The notes under the pieces were generated by a model. It searched no databases and was not told the origin of the DNA. It was given only the letters and a program-made list of their open reading frames with translations. This document shows positions 24,824-33,512 of a stretch of DNA of 35,586 bases, in pieces (the first letter of the stretch is position 1; each line of letters begins with the position of its first letter). The DNA is from Silicimonas sp. (GTDB lineage Bacteria; Pseudomonadota; Alphaproteobacteria; Rhodobacterales; Rhodobacteraceae), in contig JAJEGW010000169.1 of assembly GCA_022819605.1 (NCBI GenBank), forward strand, positions 1 through 35,586, written 5' to 3'. Both the position numbers and the translations under genes were made by a program.

Positions 24824-25585
24824 TCAACGAAGCGTCTCGATCGGGCCCTCGGCGCTGCCGGAGATGAATTGTGCGACGCACGGGTCGCTGCAGCTGTCCA
24901 GTTCGCGGACCGGGCCGGTCCACTGGATCACGCCATCGTGGAGCATTGCGACATCGTCCGCGATCGCTCGAACGCTCGACATGTCGTGGGTGATGGTCAT
25001 TGCAGTCGAGCCCATTTCGCTTGTGATGCTGCGGATCAGGTCGTTTATGACGCCTGCCATGATCGGGTCGAGCCCTGTCGTTGGCTCGTCAAAAAAGATG
25101 ATCTCGGGTTCGGTGGCGATGGCCCGCGCAAGGCCTACGCGCTTTTGCATGCCACCCGAAAGCTCGGCCGGATACAGTTCCGCCACATCGGGTGACAACC
25201 CGACTCGGCGGAGCTTTTCGACCGCGATCTCACGCGCCTCTGTCCGCGGCTTCTTGAGGGATCCGCGCAACAGCCGGAACGCCACGTTTTGCCACACTGG
25301 AAGCGAATCGAAGAGTGCGCCGCCCTGGAACAGCATTCCGAACCGAGCGAAGAACGCGTCCCGTTCGGGAGTGCCCGGACGAAGATTCGTGACGTTGGTT
25401 CCATCAACGCTGATCGAACCCTTGTCTGGCCGAAAGAGTCCAAGCACGCATTTAAGGAGCACCGACTTGCCCGTGCCCGAGCCGCCGATGACCACCATGC
25501 TCCTGCCTTTCCTCAGGGTCAGGTTGACACCGGTCAGAACCCTCTTCGTGCCAAAGGCCTTATGTACATCCGCGAGTTCGATCAT
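24824..25585 (-). CDS. mlaF: MlaF-type ABC transporter ATP-binding protein
   Basis: A 253-residue ATPase of the phospholipid-trafficking family (MlaF/Ttg2A). Walker A is GGSGTGKS at 34-41, the Q-loop region is MLFQGGALFDSL, typical of MlaF rather than of other importers, the signature is LSGGMQKRVGLARA, Walker B is IIFFDEPTTGLDP, and the switch His is in ITHDMSS. It energises the MlaE-type permease encoded immediately upstream; the two genes overlap by ATGA (25582-25585). MlaD, MlaC and MlaB partners are not in this window. The ends of this gene and radA are about 190 bases apart. Confidence 0.93.
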   Translation of the reverse strand: MIELADVHKAFGTKRVLTGVNLTLRKGRSMVVIGGSGTGKSVLLKCVLGLFRPDKGSISVDGTNVTNLRPGTPERDAFFARFGMLFQGGALFDSLPVWQNVAFRLLRGSLKKPRTEAREIAVEKLRRVGLSPDVAELYPAELSGGMQKRVGLARAIATEPEIIFFDEPTTGLDPIMAGVINDLIRSITSEMGSTAMTITHDMSSVRAIADDVAMLHDGVIQWTGPVRELDSCSDPCVAQFISGSAEGPIETLR

Positions 25586-26355
25586 ACCGAAAAGAACAGC
25601 TCCGTGAGGACGAAGTTGGCAGCGAGGATCAGCACGCTGGCGGCAACGACAGCGCCCTTGGTTGCCCGGCCAACGCCTTGTGCGCCGCGACCGGAATGCA
25701 TGCCGAAATAGCAGCCCATCAGGGCGGCGAGGAAGCCGAAAACAGCGGCCTTGGCGAGCGACGAGACGACGTCCAGCGGCTCCAGGAAGTCGATGGTGTT
25801 CCTAAGGTACGTTTCCGCGTTGAAGCCCAGACGTTCGACACCGACGAGATAGCCGCCCATGATCCCGATGATGTCGCCGACGCCAACGAGGATCGGCATG
25901 ACGACGGTTGCGGCCAGGACCCGAGGCAGTGTCAGGTACTTGGCCGGACTGGTCGAAAGCGTGATCAGGGCATCGATCTGCTCCGTGACCTTCATCGTGG
26001 CGATTTCGGCCGCAATCGAGGAGGTGACGCGGGCGGCGATCATGAGGCCGACAAGGACCGGTCCCAGTTCGCGCACGATGCCGATGGCGACGATCTGGGG
26101 CACGACCGCCTCGGCAGAGAAGCGTGCACCCCCGGCATAGATCTGGAGAGCCAGCGCGCCACCCGTGAAGATGGTGGTCAGTCCGACCACCGGAAGGGAA
26201 AAGTAGCCGATCTGCACAAGCGCGTGCGCGAACTCGCGGGGATAGTAGGGCGGACGTCCCAAGTGGCTGACGGCATCGACGGCGAACAGCGTCACCCGCC
26301 CGATCGCAGCGAGCATGGCGAGCGCCGCCCGTCCGATGATGGCCAGGACATTCAT
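25582..26355 (-). CDS. mlaE: MlaE-type ABC transporter permease
   Basis: A 257-residue inner-membrane permease of the MlaE (DUF140) family, which moves phospholipids between the membranes. The pattern is an amphipathic N-terminal helix, the membrane segments from [21 protein letters not shown] on, the hallmark [35 protein letters not shown], then [30 protein letters not shown] and the C-terminal [24 protein letters not shown]. It overlaps alr by four bases at the upstream side and mlaF at the downstream side, so the three are translated together. Confidence 0.93.
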   Translation of the reverse strand: MNVLAIIGRAALAMLAAIGRVTLFAVDAVSHLGRPPYYPREFAHALVQIGYFSLPVVGLTTIFTGGALALQIYAGGARFSAEAVVPQIVAIGIVRELGPVLVGLMIAARVTSSIAAEIATMKVTEQIDALITLSTSPAKYLTLPRVLAATVVMPILVGVGDIIGIMGGYLVGVERLGFNAETYLRNTIDFLEPLDVVSSLAKAAVFGFLAALMGCYFGMHSGRGAQGVGRATKGAVVAASVLILAANFVLTELFFSV

Positions 26356-27395
26356 TGCGGCAAGTACACGCGTTCGTAGCGTGCTCCGAGGGACGTCAGG
26401 ATCTCGTAGCCGATCGTGCCGGCAGCCTCTGCAAAGGCGTCAACCGGAAGATCGGGGCCAATGACCTGCAACGATGCCGGCACGTTGTGCAGTCCGCTCA
26501 CATCAACAGTGATGAGGTCCATCGATATGCGCCCGACGACGGGGCAGGGCGTGTTCCCTGCGAAAACCACGGCTCCAGGCGCCGCCGCCCGCAGGAGTCC
26601 GTCTGCGTAGCCGGCAGAGATCGTGGCGACCTTGGTCGGAGCAGTCGCGGTCCAGGCATTGCCATAGCCGACGGTTTCGCCAGGTTGAACTGTCCTTGTC
26701 TGGATCACCGGCACATCAAGTCGGATGGCTGGCCGAGCTTCGCCAAATGGCTGGCCGCCATAGAGCCCGACACCCGGTCGGGTAAGGTCGAAATGGTACT
26801 CCGATCCGAGGAGAATCCCGCCAGTGGCGGCGAGCGAGCGACGGGGCGCAATTCCGTCGGTCATCCCGCGAAATGCATCAAGCTGCTGCACGTTCATTGG
26901 ATGACCGGGCTCGTCGGCGCAAGCGAGGTGGCTCATGACGAGGAGCGGCCCGGCGTTCAGTAGCTCAAACTTGCGATCGTTCCATTCGGAAGGCTCAAAG
27001 CCCAGACGGTTCATGCCGGTGTCGAGTTGAACGCCGAAGGAAAGGTTCGGAGCGTTCGCGGCATGGCGTGACATCTGATCCGGCGCGTTCAGCAACGGGA
27101 TCAAGCGTGCAGAAACCAGCGCATCGGTTTCGCCGTCCATATGGCCGGAAAAGACGTAGATGTCGGGCTGGTTGCCGAGCACGTTGCGGATCGTGACGCC
27201 TTCCTCGACGAGGGCGACGAAAAAACTCTTCGCGCCCGCTTTCGCCAAGGCCTTCGCAGCCTGTGCTGCCCCGATGCCATAGGCGTCAGCCTTGACGACT
27301 GCAGCCGTCTCTACCTCGTGGTTCGACAGGGCATCAAGTGCACGCCAGTTCGAGCAAACGGCATCGAGGTCGATGGTCAGGTGCGCGGCTCCCAT
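26352..27395 (-). CDS. alr: Alanine racemase
   Basis: A 347-residue PLP enzyme (fold type III) that makes D-alanine for peptidoglycan. With the ATG at 27395 it starts [20 protein letters not shown], the family's usual opening. The PLP Lys is at 35 ([12 protein letters not shown]), the second catalytic base is the Tyr in [10 protein letters not shown], and the substrate motif is [14 protein letters not shown]. An ATG at 27425, 10 codons earlier, has a slightly better upstream G-run and cannot be excluded. Frames further upstream (to 27554) look unlike the family. It begins the mlaE-mlaF-radA-cvpA-purF run. In relatives dnaB often precedes it; here it does not. Confidence 0.95.
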   Translation of the reverse strand: MGAAHLTIDLDAVCSNWRALDALSNHEVETAAVVKADAYGIGAAQAAKALAKAGAKSFFVALVEEGVTIRNVLGNQPDIYVFSGHMDGETDALVSARLIPLLNAPDQMSRHAANAPNLSFGVQLDTGMNRLGFEPSEWNDRKFELLNAGPLLVMSHLACADEPGHPMNVQQLDAFRGMTDGIAPRRSLAATGGILLGSEYHFDLTRPGVGLYGGQPFGEARPAIRLDVPVIQTRTVQPGETVGYGNAWTATAPTKVATISAGYADGLLRAAAPGAVVFAGNTPCPVVGRISMDLITVDVSGLHNVPASLQVIGPDLPVDAFAEAAGTIGYEILTSLGARYERVYLPQ

Positions 27396-27819
27396 GTTCG
27401 AGGGTGTCGGACACAGGGTGTGCATCGTCAACCCCGGAGTGGTCGTATCCGCAGGACGTGGCGAAGCAGCATGGCTGCTTTGAAGGGTTGGCAAACCAGG
27501 TTGTCGAGGGGCGGATGCTGTATTCGCGCAGTACTTCCGTGACGCCGGTTCCATGTGAGGACGTGGAACCCGTCTGCCTCACCAGGTTGCGCACGATCGG
27601 CGCTGACCAGCCAGACAGGTCCGCAGAGTCGTGGTCGGAATCCTGCGGCAGGTGGCTGCGACATCGGGAAATTCCGGATTCCGTGCTTGATCCCAAACGC
27701 GATCCGTCTGACAGTCCCCGACACGATGGGTTGCGGTCACGCTCGACCCAAAAACGACGGACTGGTAGGGACACCAAAGGACCAAAATGTGTGACGAAGA
27801 AGACAGGATAGGAACTGCC
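27396..27819. other. Intergenic region between divergent alr and an exported-protein gene
   Basis: About 420 bases with no supported gene. It should contain the promoter of the leftward alr-purF block and that of the rightward exported protein. Open frames here are shadows with atypical amino-acid use. No dnaB remnant was found. Confidence 0.45.
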
Positions 27820-28329
27820 GTGACGGGATTGAAGGCCATTCTTGCAGTTGCCTTTACGTTGTCGTTGCTGTTCGTTTTGCCGGGCGCCGCAGCTGCGCAG
27901 GAATCGGGCAGCTTTCGTAGCCTGCAAAGCTATGTTCAGGACTACACCACCATTGATCACGCGGGCGGTGCCTACACTGCCGGAACGCTCATTGGCACCA
28001 GCACCGTTTTGGAGAGCAGTGGCCCGCCCTTTGTCAAGGGCGCGACGAACATCGCGAAGTGTCTCGTGTTCGTGGGCATGTTTCGAGACGGTGTCGTTGA
28101 CCTGGAGTCACCATGCACGTTCACGGATCGCACAGGTGACGAGATTTATCTTCTGGCCCATCGACGGGACGGCGACATAGCGGAAGGCGGTGGCGGCGAA
28201 GGTCGGTTTGAGATCATGGGCGGCACCGGAAAGTATGCCGACATTTCAGGCGAATGCACTTACGTGGCACGATATCTGCCCGCCAATCACGCTGACTCTT
28301 CCAGCAAGTGCACATGGCAAAGGCCGTGA
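27820..28329 (+). CDS. Exported protein of unknown function
   Basis: A 169-residue protein from the GTG at 27820, chosen because ATAGGAA lies 5 bases upstream and the start places a classic Sec signal at the very N-terminus (hydrophobic core LKAILAVAFTLSLLFVLPG, AAA-Q cleavage near residue 27). An ATG at 27787 would add 11 residues ahead of the signal. The mature part is rich in Gly and Thr, has four cysteines, and holds GGTGKYADISGECTY, a motif that recalls the allene-oxide-cyclase/dirigent barrel type (GGTGKYAG-x-x-G). That likeness is by eye only. No function can be assigned. An outer-membrane barrel gene follows 61 bases later. Confidence 0.75.
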   Translation: MTGLKAILAVAFTLSLLFVLPGAAAAQESGSFRSLQSYVQDYTTIDHAGGAYTAGTLIGTSTVLESSGPPFVKGATNIAKCLVFVGMFRDGVVDLESPCTFTDRTGDEIYLLAHRRDGDIAEGGGGEGRFEIMGGTGKYADISGECTYVARYLPANHADSSSKCTWQRP

Positions 28330-28390
28330 TGCACCTGCTTGCCACCTGTGCGGCACCGGCCTCAGTTGATCTGGTGCGGAGATCGACCAA

Positions 28391-29305
28391 ATGAACGCGC
28401 GGGGCAGGGGCCGCATCGCAAAGCGATTGCCTGTTCGGATTTTCGGCATCGCGCACATGGAAACGGAGCGTGTCAGTCCGGCACGCGGCCGTGGCTGGAC
28501 CTTGGCCTTGGTTCGCAGGTCGCTGAATGCGTCTCCTCGGATTGCCGCTGCCGCAGCGCTTGCCTTGATGTCACTGTGTCCGGGTGTTGCCGACGCGGGC
28601 GAATACTATCTGCGAGGCGGCATTGGACTCGACTGGTCCGGCGACGCGGCGTTCACCGACATTGACTGTGCCAGCACCGTTCCGGCAGCGCTGTACGGTT
28701 GCGGACGAGACCGCGACGGCGTGCTCCGTCGTTCGTTCGGCGATTTCGGGAAGACGGCAGTGCTGGAATTCGGGCTCGGCTACGTACCTGGAGGCACGAT
28801 GCGCTACGAGTTGATGGTGGAGCACCGGCCACATTACAGTTTCGAGGGTCGTGCCAACTTTCTCGCGCCGGACCGACAGCAATCGGTGGCTGCGGACATC
28901 ACTTCGGTATCCGGCATGCTGGCGGCGTTTGCCGATTTTCCTGAATTCGCGTCGCGCGGACGAACGACGATCACGCCTTACGTGGGAGCGGGCGCAGGTG
29001 CCGTGCGCAACCGGATCGGCGGAACCACCATGACGTTTCCGACGACGACGACGAGCGTGCGGGGCGGGAGCCGGACGGACTTGGCCTGGATGGTGACCGT
29101 AGGCCTCACGATGCCGCTGAACGAACAGCTTGGTCTGGACATGGCGTGGCGCTACACCGATCTCGGCGAAGTCCACACGGGGCGAGGCGAAGGCGGGGTG
29201 CATTGGCACGACGGCAGCCGCGACCCGATACCGCTTGATTTAGCCCCGACGCAGGCGCGTATCCGGAGCCACGGTCTCCGGGTGTCGCTTCGGTATTCCT
29301 TCTGA
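28391..29305 (+). CDS. Probable outer-membrane beta-barrel protein
   Basis: A 304-residue protein with a Sec signal whose hydrophobic core is IAAAAALALMSLCPGVADA, cut before GEYYLRGG. The mature part (about 235 residues) alternates polar and hydrophobic residues in likely strands (TAVLEFGLGYV, RYELMVEHRP, TITPYVGAGAGAV, DLAWMVTVGLTMPL, LGLDMAWRYTDLG) and ends with RVSLRYSF, the terminal aromatic signal used by the BAM complex. That is the pattern of OmpA/OmpW-like porin-type barrels. The ATG at 28391 has GCGGAGA 8 bases upstream, but leaves an unusually long 50-residue tail ahead of the signal core; the real start could be 28457 or later. Its ligand is unknown. Confidence 0.8.
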   Translation: MNARGRGRIAKRLPVRIFGIAHMETERVSPARGRGWTLALVRRSLNASPRIAAAAALALMSLCPGVADAGEYYLRGGIGLDWSGDAAFTDIDCASTVPAALYGCGRDRDGVLRRSFGDFGKTAVLEFGLGYVPGGTMRYELMVEHRPHYSFEGRANFLAPDRQQSVAADITSVSGMLAAFADFPEFASRGRTTITPYVGAGAGAVRNRIGGTTMTFPTTTTSVRGGSRTDLAWMVTVGLTMPLNEQLGLDMAWRYTDLGEVHTGRGEGGVHWHDGSRDPIPLDLAPTQARIRSHGLRVSLRYSF

Positions 29306-29562
29306 GTTCCGTTGCAAGGCCGAGCATTTGGAGTGACTCCGAATCAGAAAGGAACGACGAAGAGGCTGTTGACGGCAGCTGACCGGTGCTCCCTGGCGGG
29401 AACTCTTCGATCGCCCAGCAAGTTTGCTTTGCCTCATTCCTCGTTCGGAATCACTGTTGTCCGGTTTCGGAATCCGATGACCTGACAAGCTGACCGAACT
29501 GCTGGCCCCATGACCTCATCAGCGGAATCATCACCGGTGACAACTCGGACACGACTGTGCCT

Positions 29563-30516
29563 TCACGCCACGCGGTTTGACGGCTGTCCGCGCCAAAAGT
29601 TCTCCAGGTGATCCACCACCTGATCCCAGAGCGTCTGCATCGCCTCATCGCTGGCCCAGGCCGTATGTGGGGTGACGATCACGTTGGGGCGGTCAAGAAC
29701 CGAGAGCAGCGGGTTGTCCGGCAGAGGCGGCTCACTCGTCAGAACGTCGAACCCGATCCCGGAAATCCGATCAGCATCAAGCGCGCGCACCAACGCGGCC
29801 TCGTCCACCAACCCGCCACGGGAGGCGTTGATGATCAGCGGTTTCTTTTTCATCATCCCGAACTCGCGGTCCGAGATCATGTTCCTGGTCGCAGGCAGCA
29901 GTGGCGCATGCATGGTCAGTACATCCGACTCCTCGATTACGTGATCGAAGGGCGTATAGAGCGGCCCCAGCCCCTCAACGCCCTTGTGTGCCGCGAATAG
30001 CGGTTTCATCCCGAAGGCTTGCGCCAGCTTGGCTACGCCTTGACCCAAGACGCCCTCGCCAAAGATGCCGAGTGTCGATCCCGCCAGATCCCGGATTGGA
30101 TGGTTGAAGAAACAGAACTGCGCCGCCTTTTGCCACTCTCCGTCGATCACGTCCTGGCGAAACCCGACCAGGCTGCGTCGCAGCGCAAGGATCAGTGCAA
30201 ACGTGTGCTCCGGAACCGTGTTCGTCGCATAGCCACGCACGTTCGACACGACGATGCCCCGCTCGCGGCAAGTGTCGATGTCAAACGCATCATGGCCTGT
30301 CGCCGGGATGCAGATCATCTTGAGGTTCGGCAGCGCCTCGATGGCATCGCGCCGGATCGGCACCTTGTTCGACACCGCGATGTCCGCGCCTCCTAGTCTC
30401 TCGATCACCTCGTCAGGTGCCGTGCGGTCGTATTCCACCCAGTCATGATCAAAGGCTGGCTTCGAGACATTCACCGAAGGCCCGATAGTCGACCGGTCAA
30501 GGAAGACAATCCGCAT
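29563..30516 (-). CDS. hprA: D-2-hydroxyacid dehydrogenase, hydroxypyruvate reductase type
   Basis: A 317-residue NAD(P)H-dependent enzyme that reduces hydroxypyruvate to glycerate. The start at 30516 (MRIVFLDRSTIGPSV) matches the HprA opening and has AAGG 5 bases upstream; an ATG at 30573, overlapping the upstream stop by ATGA, would add 19 unrelated residues. The nucleotide fold is GIFGEGVLGQG at about 150-160, and the catalytic Arg, Glu and His are near 233 (NASRGGLVDE), 262 (SEPPLPDNP) and 284 (TPHTAWAS). It follows serine-glyoxylate aminotransferase directly, which fits the serine-cycle order of steps: serine to hydroxypyruvate to glycerate. Confidence 0.9.
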   Translation of the reverse strand: MRIVFLDRSTIGPSVNVSKPAFDHDWVEYDRTAPDEVIERLGGADIAVSNKVPIRRDAIEALPNLKMICIPATGHDAFDIDTCRERGIVVSNVRGYATNTVPEHTFALILALRRSLVGFRQDVIDGEWQKAAQFCFFNHPIRDLAGSTLGIFGEGVLGQGVAKLAQAFGMKPLFAAHKGVEGLGPLYTPFDHVIEESDVLTMHAPLLPATRNMISDREFGMMKKKPLIINASRGGLVDEAALVRALDADRISGIGFDVLTSEPPLPDNPLLSVLDRPNVIVTPHTAWASDEAMQTLWDQVVDHLENFWRGQPSNRVA

Positions 30517-30569
30517 CTTGCCCTTCTCGCCGGCAGAATTCCCCGAAGGCGCATCCATCGCGTCAACCT

Positions 30570-31763
30570 TCATTCCGCCGCCGTCCGGACGGCGAAAACG
30601 TTGCCGGCAAAGTGACGCACGGCCGCGCCAACGCCTGCGCCGGGTTCAAACGGAATGCCCACGTCGCGCATTGCAAGTTCCACGCCGCCCAGCGTTTGCA
30701 GCACCATGATTTCGTTCAACCAGCCCAAGTGGCCAATCCGGAAGACCTTGCCCGCGACCTTATTCAGGCCAGCGCCGAGCGACAGGTTGTATTTGTGATA
30801 GGCCGTCTGGATGACGTCATTGGCATCAAACCCGTCGGGCACCAGGATCGCCGTGACCGTGTCCGAATGCCATTCGGGGCCTTGCGCGCAAGTGCGCAGT
30901 CCCCAAGCCTCCACCGCAGCGCGTACGCCGCCAGCCAAGCGATGGTGACGGGCAAAGACGTTTTGCAGCCCTTCCTCCTTGAGCATGTCGACCGAGGCGC
31001 GCAAACCGTGCAAGAGCGTTGCCGCCGGAGTGTACGGGAAGTAGCCCTGATCGTTGGTCTTGATCATGTCCTGGAAATCGAAGAAGCAGCGTCGAAGCCC
31101 CGCCTGCCGCCCCATGTCGATTGCCTTCTGGCTCACGCCGATCACGGCCAGGCCGGTCGGCATCATGAAGCCCTTTTGAGAGCCCGAGACGATCACGTCC
31201 ACGCCCCACTCGTCCATGCGGAAGTCGATTGAGGCGACGGAGCTCACGCCGTCCACGAACAGAAGCGCGGGATGATCCAGCTTGTCCAGGATCCTGCGGA
31301 CCGCAGCTACGTCGGACGTCACGCCGGTCGCGGTCTCGTTATGGGTGACGAGCACGGCCTTGATCTGGTGGTCCGTGTCCGCTGCCAGCTTCTGGCGATA
31401 CTCGTCCAGCGGAACGCCCTTGCCCCATTCGACATCGATGGCGTCCACGTCAAGCCCGAACCGCTGACACAGGTCCACCCAGAGCAGCGAGAACTGTCCG
31501 AAGACCGACGCCAGGACCGTGTCGCCTTCGGAGAGCGTGTTGGTGATGGCTGCTTCCCAGCCGCCCGTGCCAGAGCACGGATAAATGAACACGCGACCGG
31601 TCCAGGTCATGAAAATGTCCTTGAGGTCTTCAAGCAGCGGCAGCGTGAAGTCCGGGAAGTCCGGCGCCCGATGGTCCTGAAGGGCCACTTCCATTGCCTG
31701 CCGGATCTGGAAGGGCATGTTGGTCGGGCCGGGAACGGCCAGTCCGTTGTAACCGATTTTCAT
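30570..31763 (-). CDS. sgaA: Serine-glyoxylate aminotransferase
   Basis: A 397-residue class V aminotransferase that converts serine and glyoxylate to hydroxypyruvate and glycine. I start it at 31763 because AGGAG lies 8 bases upstream and the protein then begins MKIGYNGLAVPGPTNMP, the family opening. Frames open to 32030 are not conserved in character. The cofactor Asp171 is in LLFVDGVSS and the Schiff-base Lys197 in SGSQKGFMMPTGLA. The next gene on the same strand is hydroxypyruvate reductase, so together they form a two-step serine-cycle or serine/glycine module. Divergent to it, 345 bases away, lies the ScfR/PccR-type regulator. Confidence 0.93.
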   Translation of the reverse strand: MKIGYNGLAVPGPTNMPFQIRQAMEVALQDHRAPDFPDFTLPLLEDLKDIFMTWTGRVFIYPCSGTGGWEAAITNTLSEGDTVLASVFGQFSLLWVDLCQRFGLDVDAIDVEWGKGVPLDEYRQKLAADTDHQIKAVLVTHNETATGVTSDVAAVRRILDKLDHPALLFVDGVSSVASIDFRMDEWGVDVIVSGSQKGFMMPTGLAVIGVSQKAIDMGRQAGLRRCFFDFQDMIKTNDQGYFPYTPAATLLHGLRASVDMLKEEGLQNVFARHHRLAGGVRAAVEAWGLRTCAQGPEWHSDTVTAILVPDGFDANDVIQTAYHKYNLSLGAGLNKVAGKVFRIGHLGWLNEIMVLQTLGGVELAMRDVGIPFEPGAGVGAAVRHFAGNVFAVRTAAE

Positions 31764-32108
31764 GGAACCTGCTCCTCTCAAGCTTTGCCGGGATGGATGG
31801 TGAGACGACCGCAAGGCTCCTGCGATTCGGCATGCGCGACGGCTTTTGCCCGTGCGCTCCAGTCGGGGTCGTTCGCGGCCGCCATGTCGGAACCCGTTTC
31901 GGTCAACGGGGATGCGAAAGACGAGTGTGCCGCGAATTTGCGGCCGGATTGTCCGTCCATTGGAATTCCTAGCGTCAGTGCCTTTGGCGGTGCGTGGATT
32001 GCCAGTAACACCTGCCGAAGGCTTGAACACACAAAATCGGGTTTATGTGTTGTTAGTGTGTGTATCATGCTATCAAGTCAGTAACTTTGTAAAATTCGGA
32101 GGATCCGA
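31764..32108. promoter_or_regulatory. Divergent intergenic region between sgaA and the ScfR-type regulator
   Basis: No gene fits here. The last 80 bases before the regulator are AT-rich. They contain an imperfect dyad at 32027-32050 (ACACA and TGTGT arms) and a TTTGTAAA box at 32086-32093, close to the TTTGCAAA half-site I recall for the R. sphaeroides regulator PccR. TATCAT at 32063-32068 is a possible -10. AGGAG for sgaA lies just inside the left edge. Confidence 0.4.
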
Positions 32109-33512
32109 ATGAAAAAGACCTTCGTCGGCCCGCAGTTGCGCCAGCTCCGGCGCGCCCACAAGCAGACCCAGGCCGAAATGGCAAAGTCGCTCGGCGTCAG
32201 CCCGGCCTACGTCAACCTGCTGGAAAACAACCAGCGGAGCCTCTCGGTCCAAATGCTCATGGCCCTGTCCGACAAATACGCCATCGACTGGCGCGAACTG
32301 GTGCAGGAGCCAAGCTCGAACGTACTGGCGGAACTGCGCAGCGTTCTTCAGGATCCAATCTTTCGCGACACGCCTGACCTCCAGGAACTGCGTGCCGCCG
32401 TCGATCACGCACCGGGGCTCGTCGAGAACTTTCTGCAGGTCTACCGGACGCACCGGACGACGCTCGACAAGGTGCTGCGGCAGGGTCGGGAGCGTGTGCC
32501 GGAAAATCTCGTCTCGTCCTCGCCGGAAACGATCATCCACGATTTTTTCCGAAAGCATGGAAACCACTTTCCGGATCTCGAAAGGACTGCGGAAAAGATC
32601 CGCACTGAACAGCCATGTGCGCCTGACGATGTCTACGCGATGCTGAAGGATCGCCTGAAGGCGCGCCACGGGGTCGAAGTTCTCATCCAGACTGTCGAGG
32701 ACATGAGCGAAGCCTTGCGCAATTTCGACAGGGAGAAAGCGACGGTCTTTCTCTCCCAGGCGCTCGACTATCCGAACCGGACCTTTCAGCTTGCGCATGT
32801 GCTGTGCCTTCTGGAGGCGGACCAAATCCTGGACGGGCTGGTCTCGGACAGCGGAATCACTTCCTCCACGGGACTTGCGCGCTGCCAGGTGGAACTCGCC
32901 AACTATTTTGCCAGCGCTTTCCTCATGCCTTATGCGGACGTTCTGGCTACCGCGCAGGGGACCAAGTACGATGTGGACCGGATCGCGGCGGCTTTCAGCG
33001 TCTCGTTCGAGCAGGTGTGTCATCGGCTGACGACGCTGCGGCGCCGGAACGCGAAAGGCGTTCCGTTCTTCTTTCTCAGGATCGACAAGGCCGGCAACGT
33101 CACCAAGCGCTTCAACTCGACCACCTTCACGCTGGCCGAGTTCGGCGGAGCCTGCCCCGTCTGGAACATCCACACGTCGTTCAGGACTCCCGGCGTGATC
33201 CTGCCCCAATTCGTGGAATTGCCCGAGGGCGAGCGGTTCTTCACGATCAGCCGCACCTCGGACCGGCCGGTGTTCAGCCGGGAGTCTCAGGACCGGCGGC
33301 TGGCGCTTGCACTCGGCTGCGAGTTCCGCTTCGTCGACGAAATCGGATATGCGCGATCCTTCAACCTTGATCGCGAAGACCTGTTCAGCCAGATCGGGAT
33401 CAACTGCCATCTCTGCCCGCGCCAGGCATGTTCCCAGCGCGCGCACCAGCCGCTGTTCGTGGAATTGCCGATCAGCCCTGATCGGCGCGGCACAACCCGC
33501 TACGAAAGCTAG
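32109..33512 (+). CDS. XRE-family short-chain acyl-CoA regulator (ScfR/PccR/RamB type)
   Basis: A 467-residue regulator of the XRE + IrrE-like + DUF2083 type. The helix-turn-helix lies at about 8-65 (QTQAEMAKSLGVSPAYVNLLENNQRS). The IrrE-like middle (about 200-300) has lost its protease motif: where HExxH stands in peptidases this protein has H230-VLCLL, though VELANYFASAFLMP remains. The C-terminus carries C433-x2-C436-x4-C441, a family hallmark. Relatives sense short-chain acyl-CoAs and control propionyl-CoA, methylcitrate or acetate genes. GGAGGATCC precedes the ATG. It is divergent from sgaA-hprA. Its stop overlaps that of the convergent reductase gene. Confidence 0.9.
   Translation: MKKTFVGPQLRQLRRAHKQTQAEMAKSLGVSPAYVNLLENNQRSLSVQMLMALSDKYAIDWRELVQEPSSNVLAELRSVLQDPIFRDTPDLQELRAAVDHAPGLVENFLQVYRTHRTTLDKVLRQGRERVPENLVSSSPETIIHDFFRKHGNHFPDLERTAEKIRTEQPCAPDDVYAMLKDRLKARHGVEVLIQTVEDMSEALRNFDREKATVFLSQALDYPNRTFQLAHVLCLLEADQILDGLVSDSGITSSTGLARCQVELANYFASAFLMPYADVLATAQGTKYDVDRIAAAFSVSFEQVCHRLTTLRRRNAKGVPFFFLRIDKAGNVTKRFNSTTFTLAEFGGACPVWNIHTSFRTPGVILPQFVELPEGERFFTISRTSDRPVFSRESQDRRLALALGCEFRFVDEIGYARSFNLDREDLFSQIGINCHLCPRQACSQRAHQPLFVELPISPDRRGTTRYES

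Noticed and set aside
29531..29540. Palindrome TCACCGGTGA downstream of hprA as a terminator
   Set aside because: Ten bases with no loop room and no T-run. Chance occurrence in GC-rich DNA is likely.
31764..32030. In-frame N-terminal extension of serine-glyoxylate aminotransferase
   Set aside because: The extension is Arg/Ser-rich and unlike the family. A good ribosome-binding site and the family opening are found at 31763.
32073..33446. Minus-strand open frame of 457 codons opposite the ScfR-type regulator
   Set aside because: The plus-strand protein has clear domains and a good ribosome-binding site. The antisense frame shows no recognisable motif.
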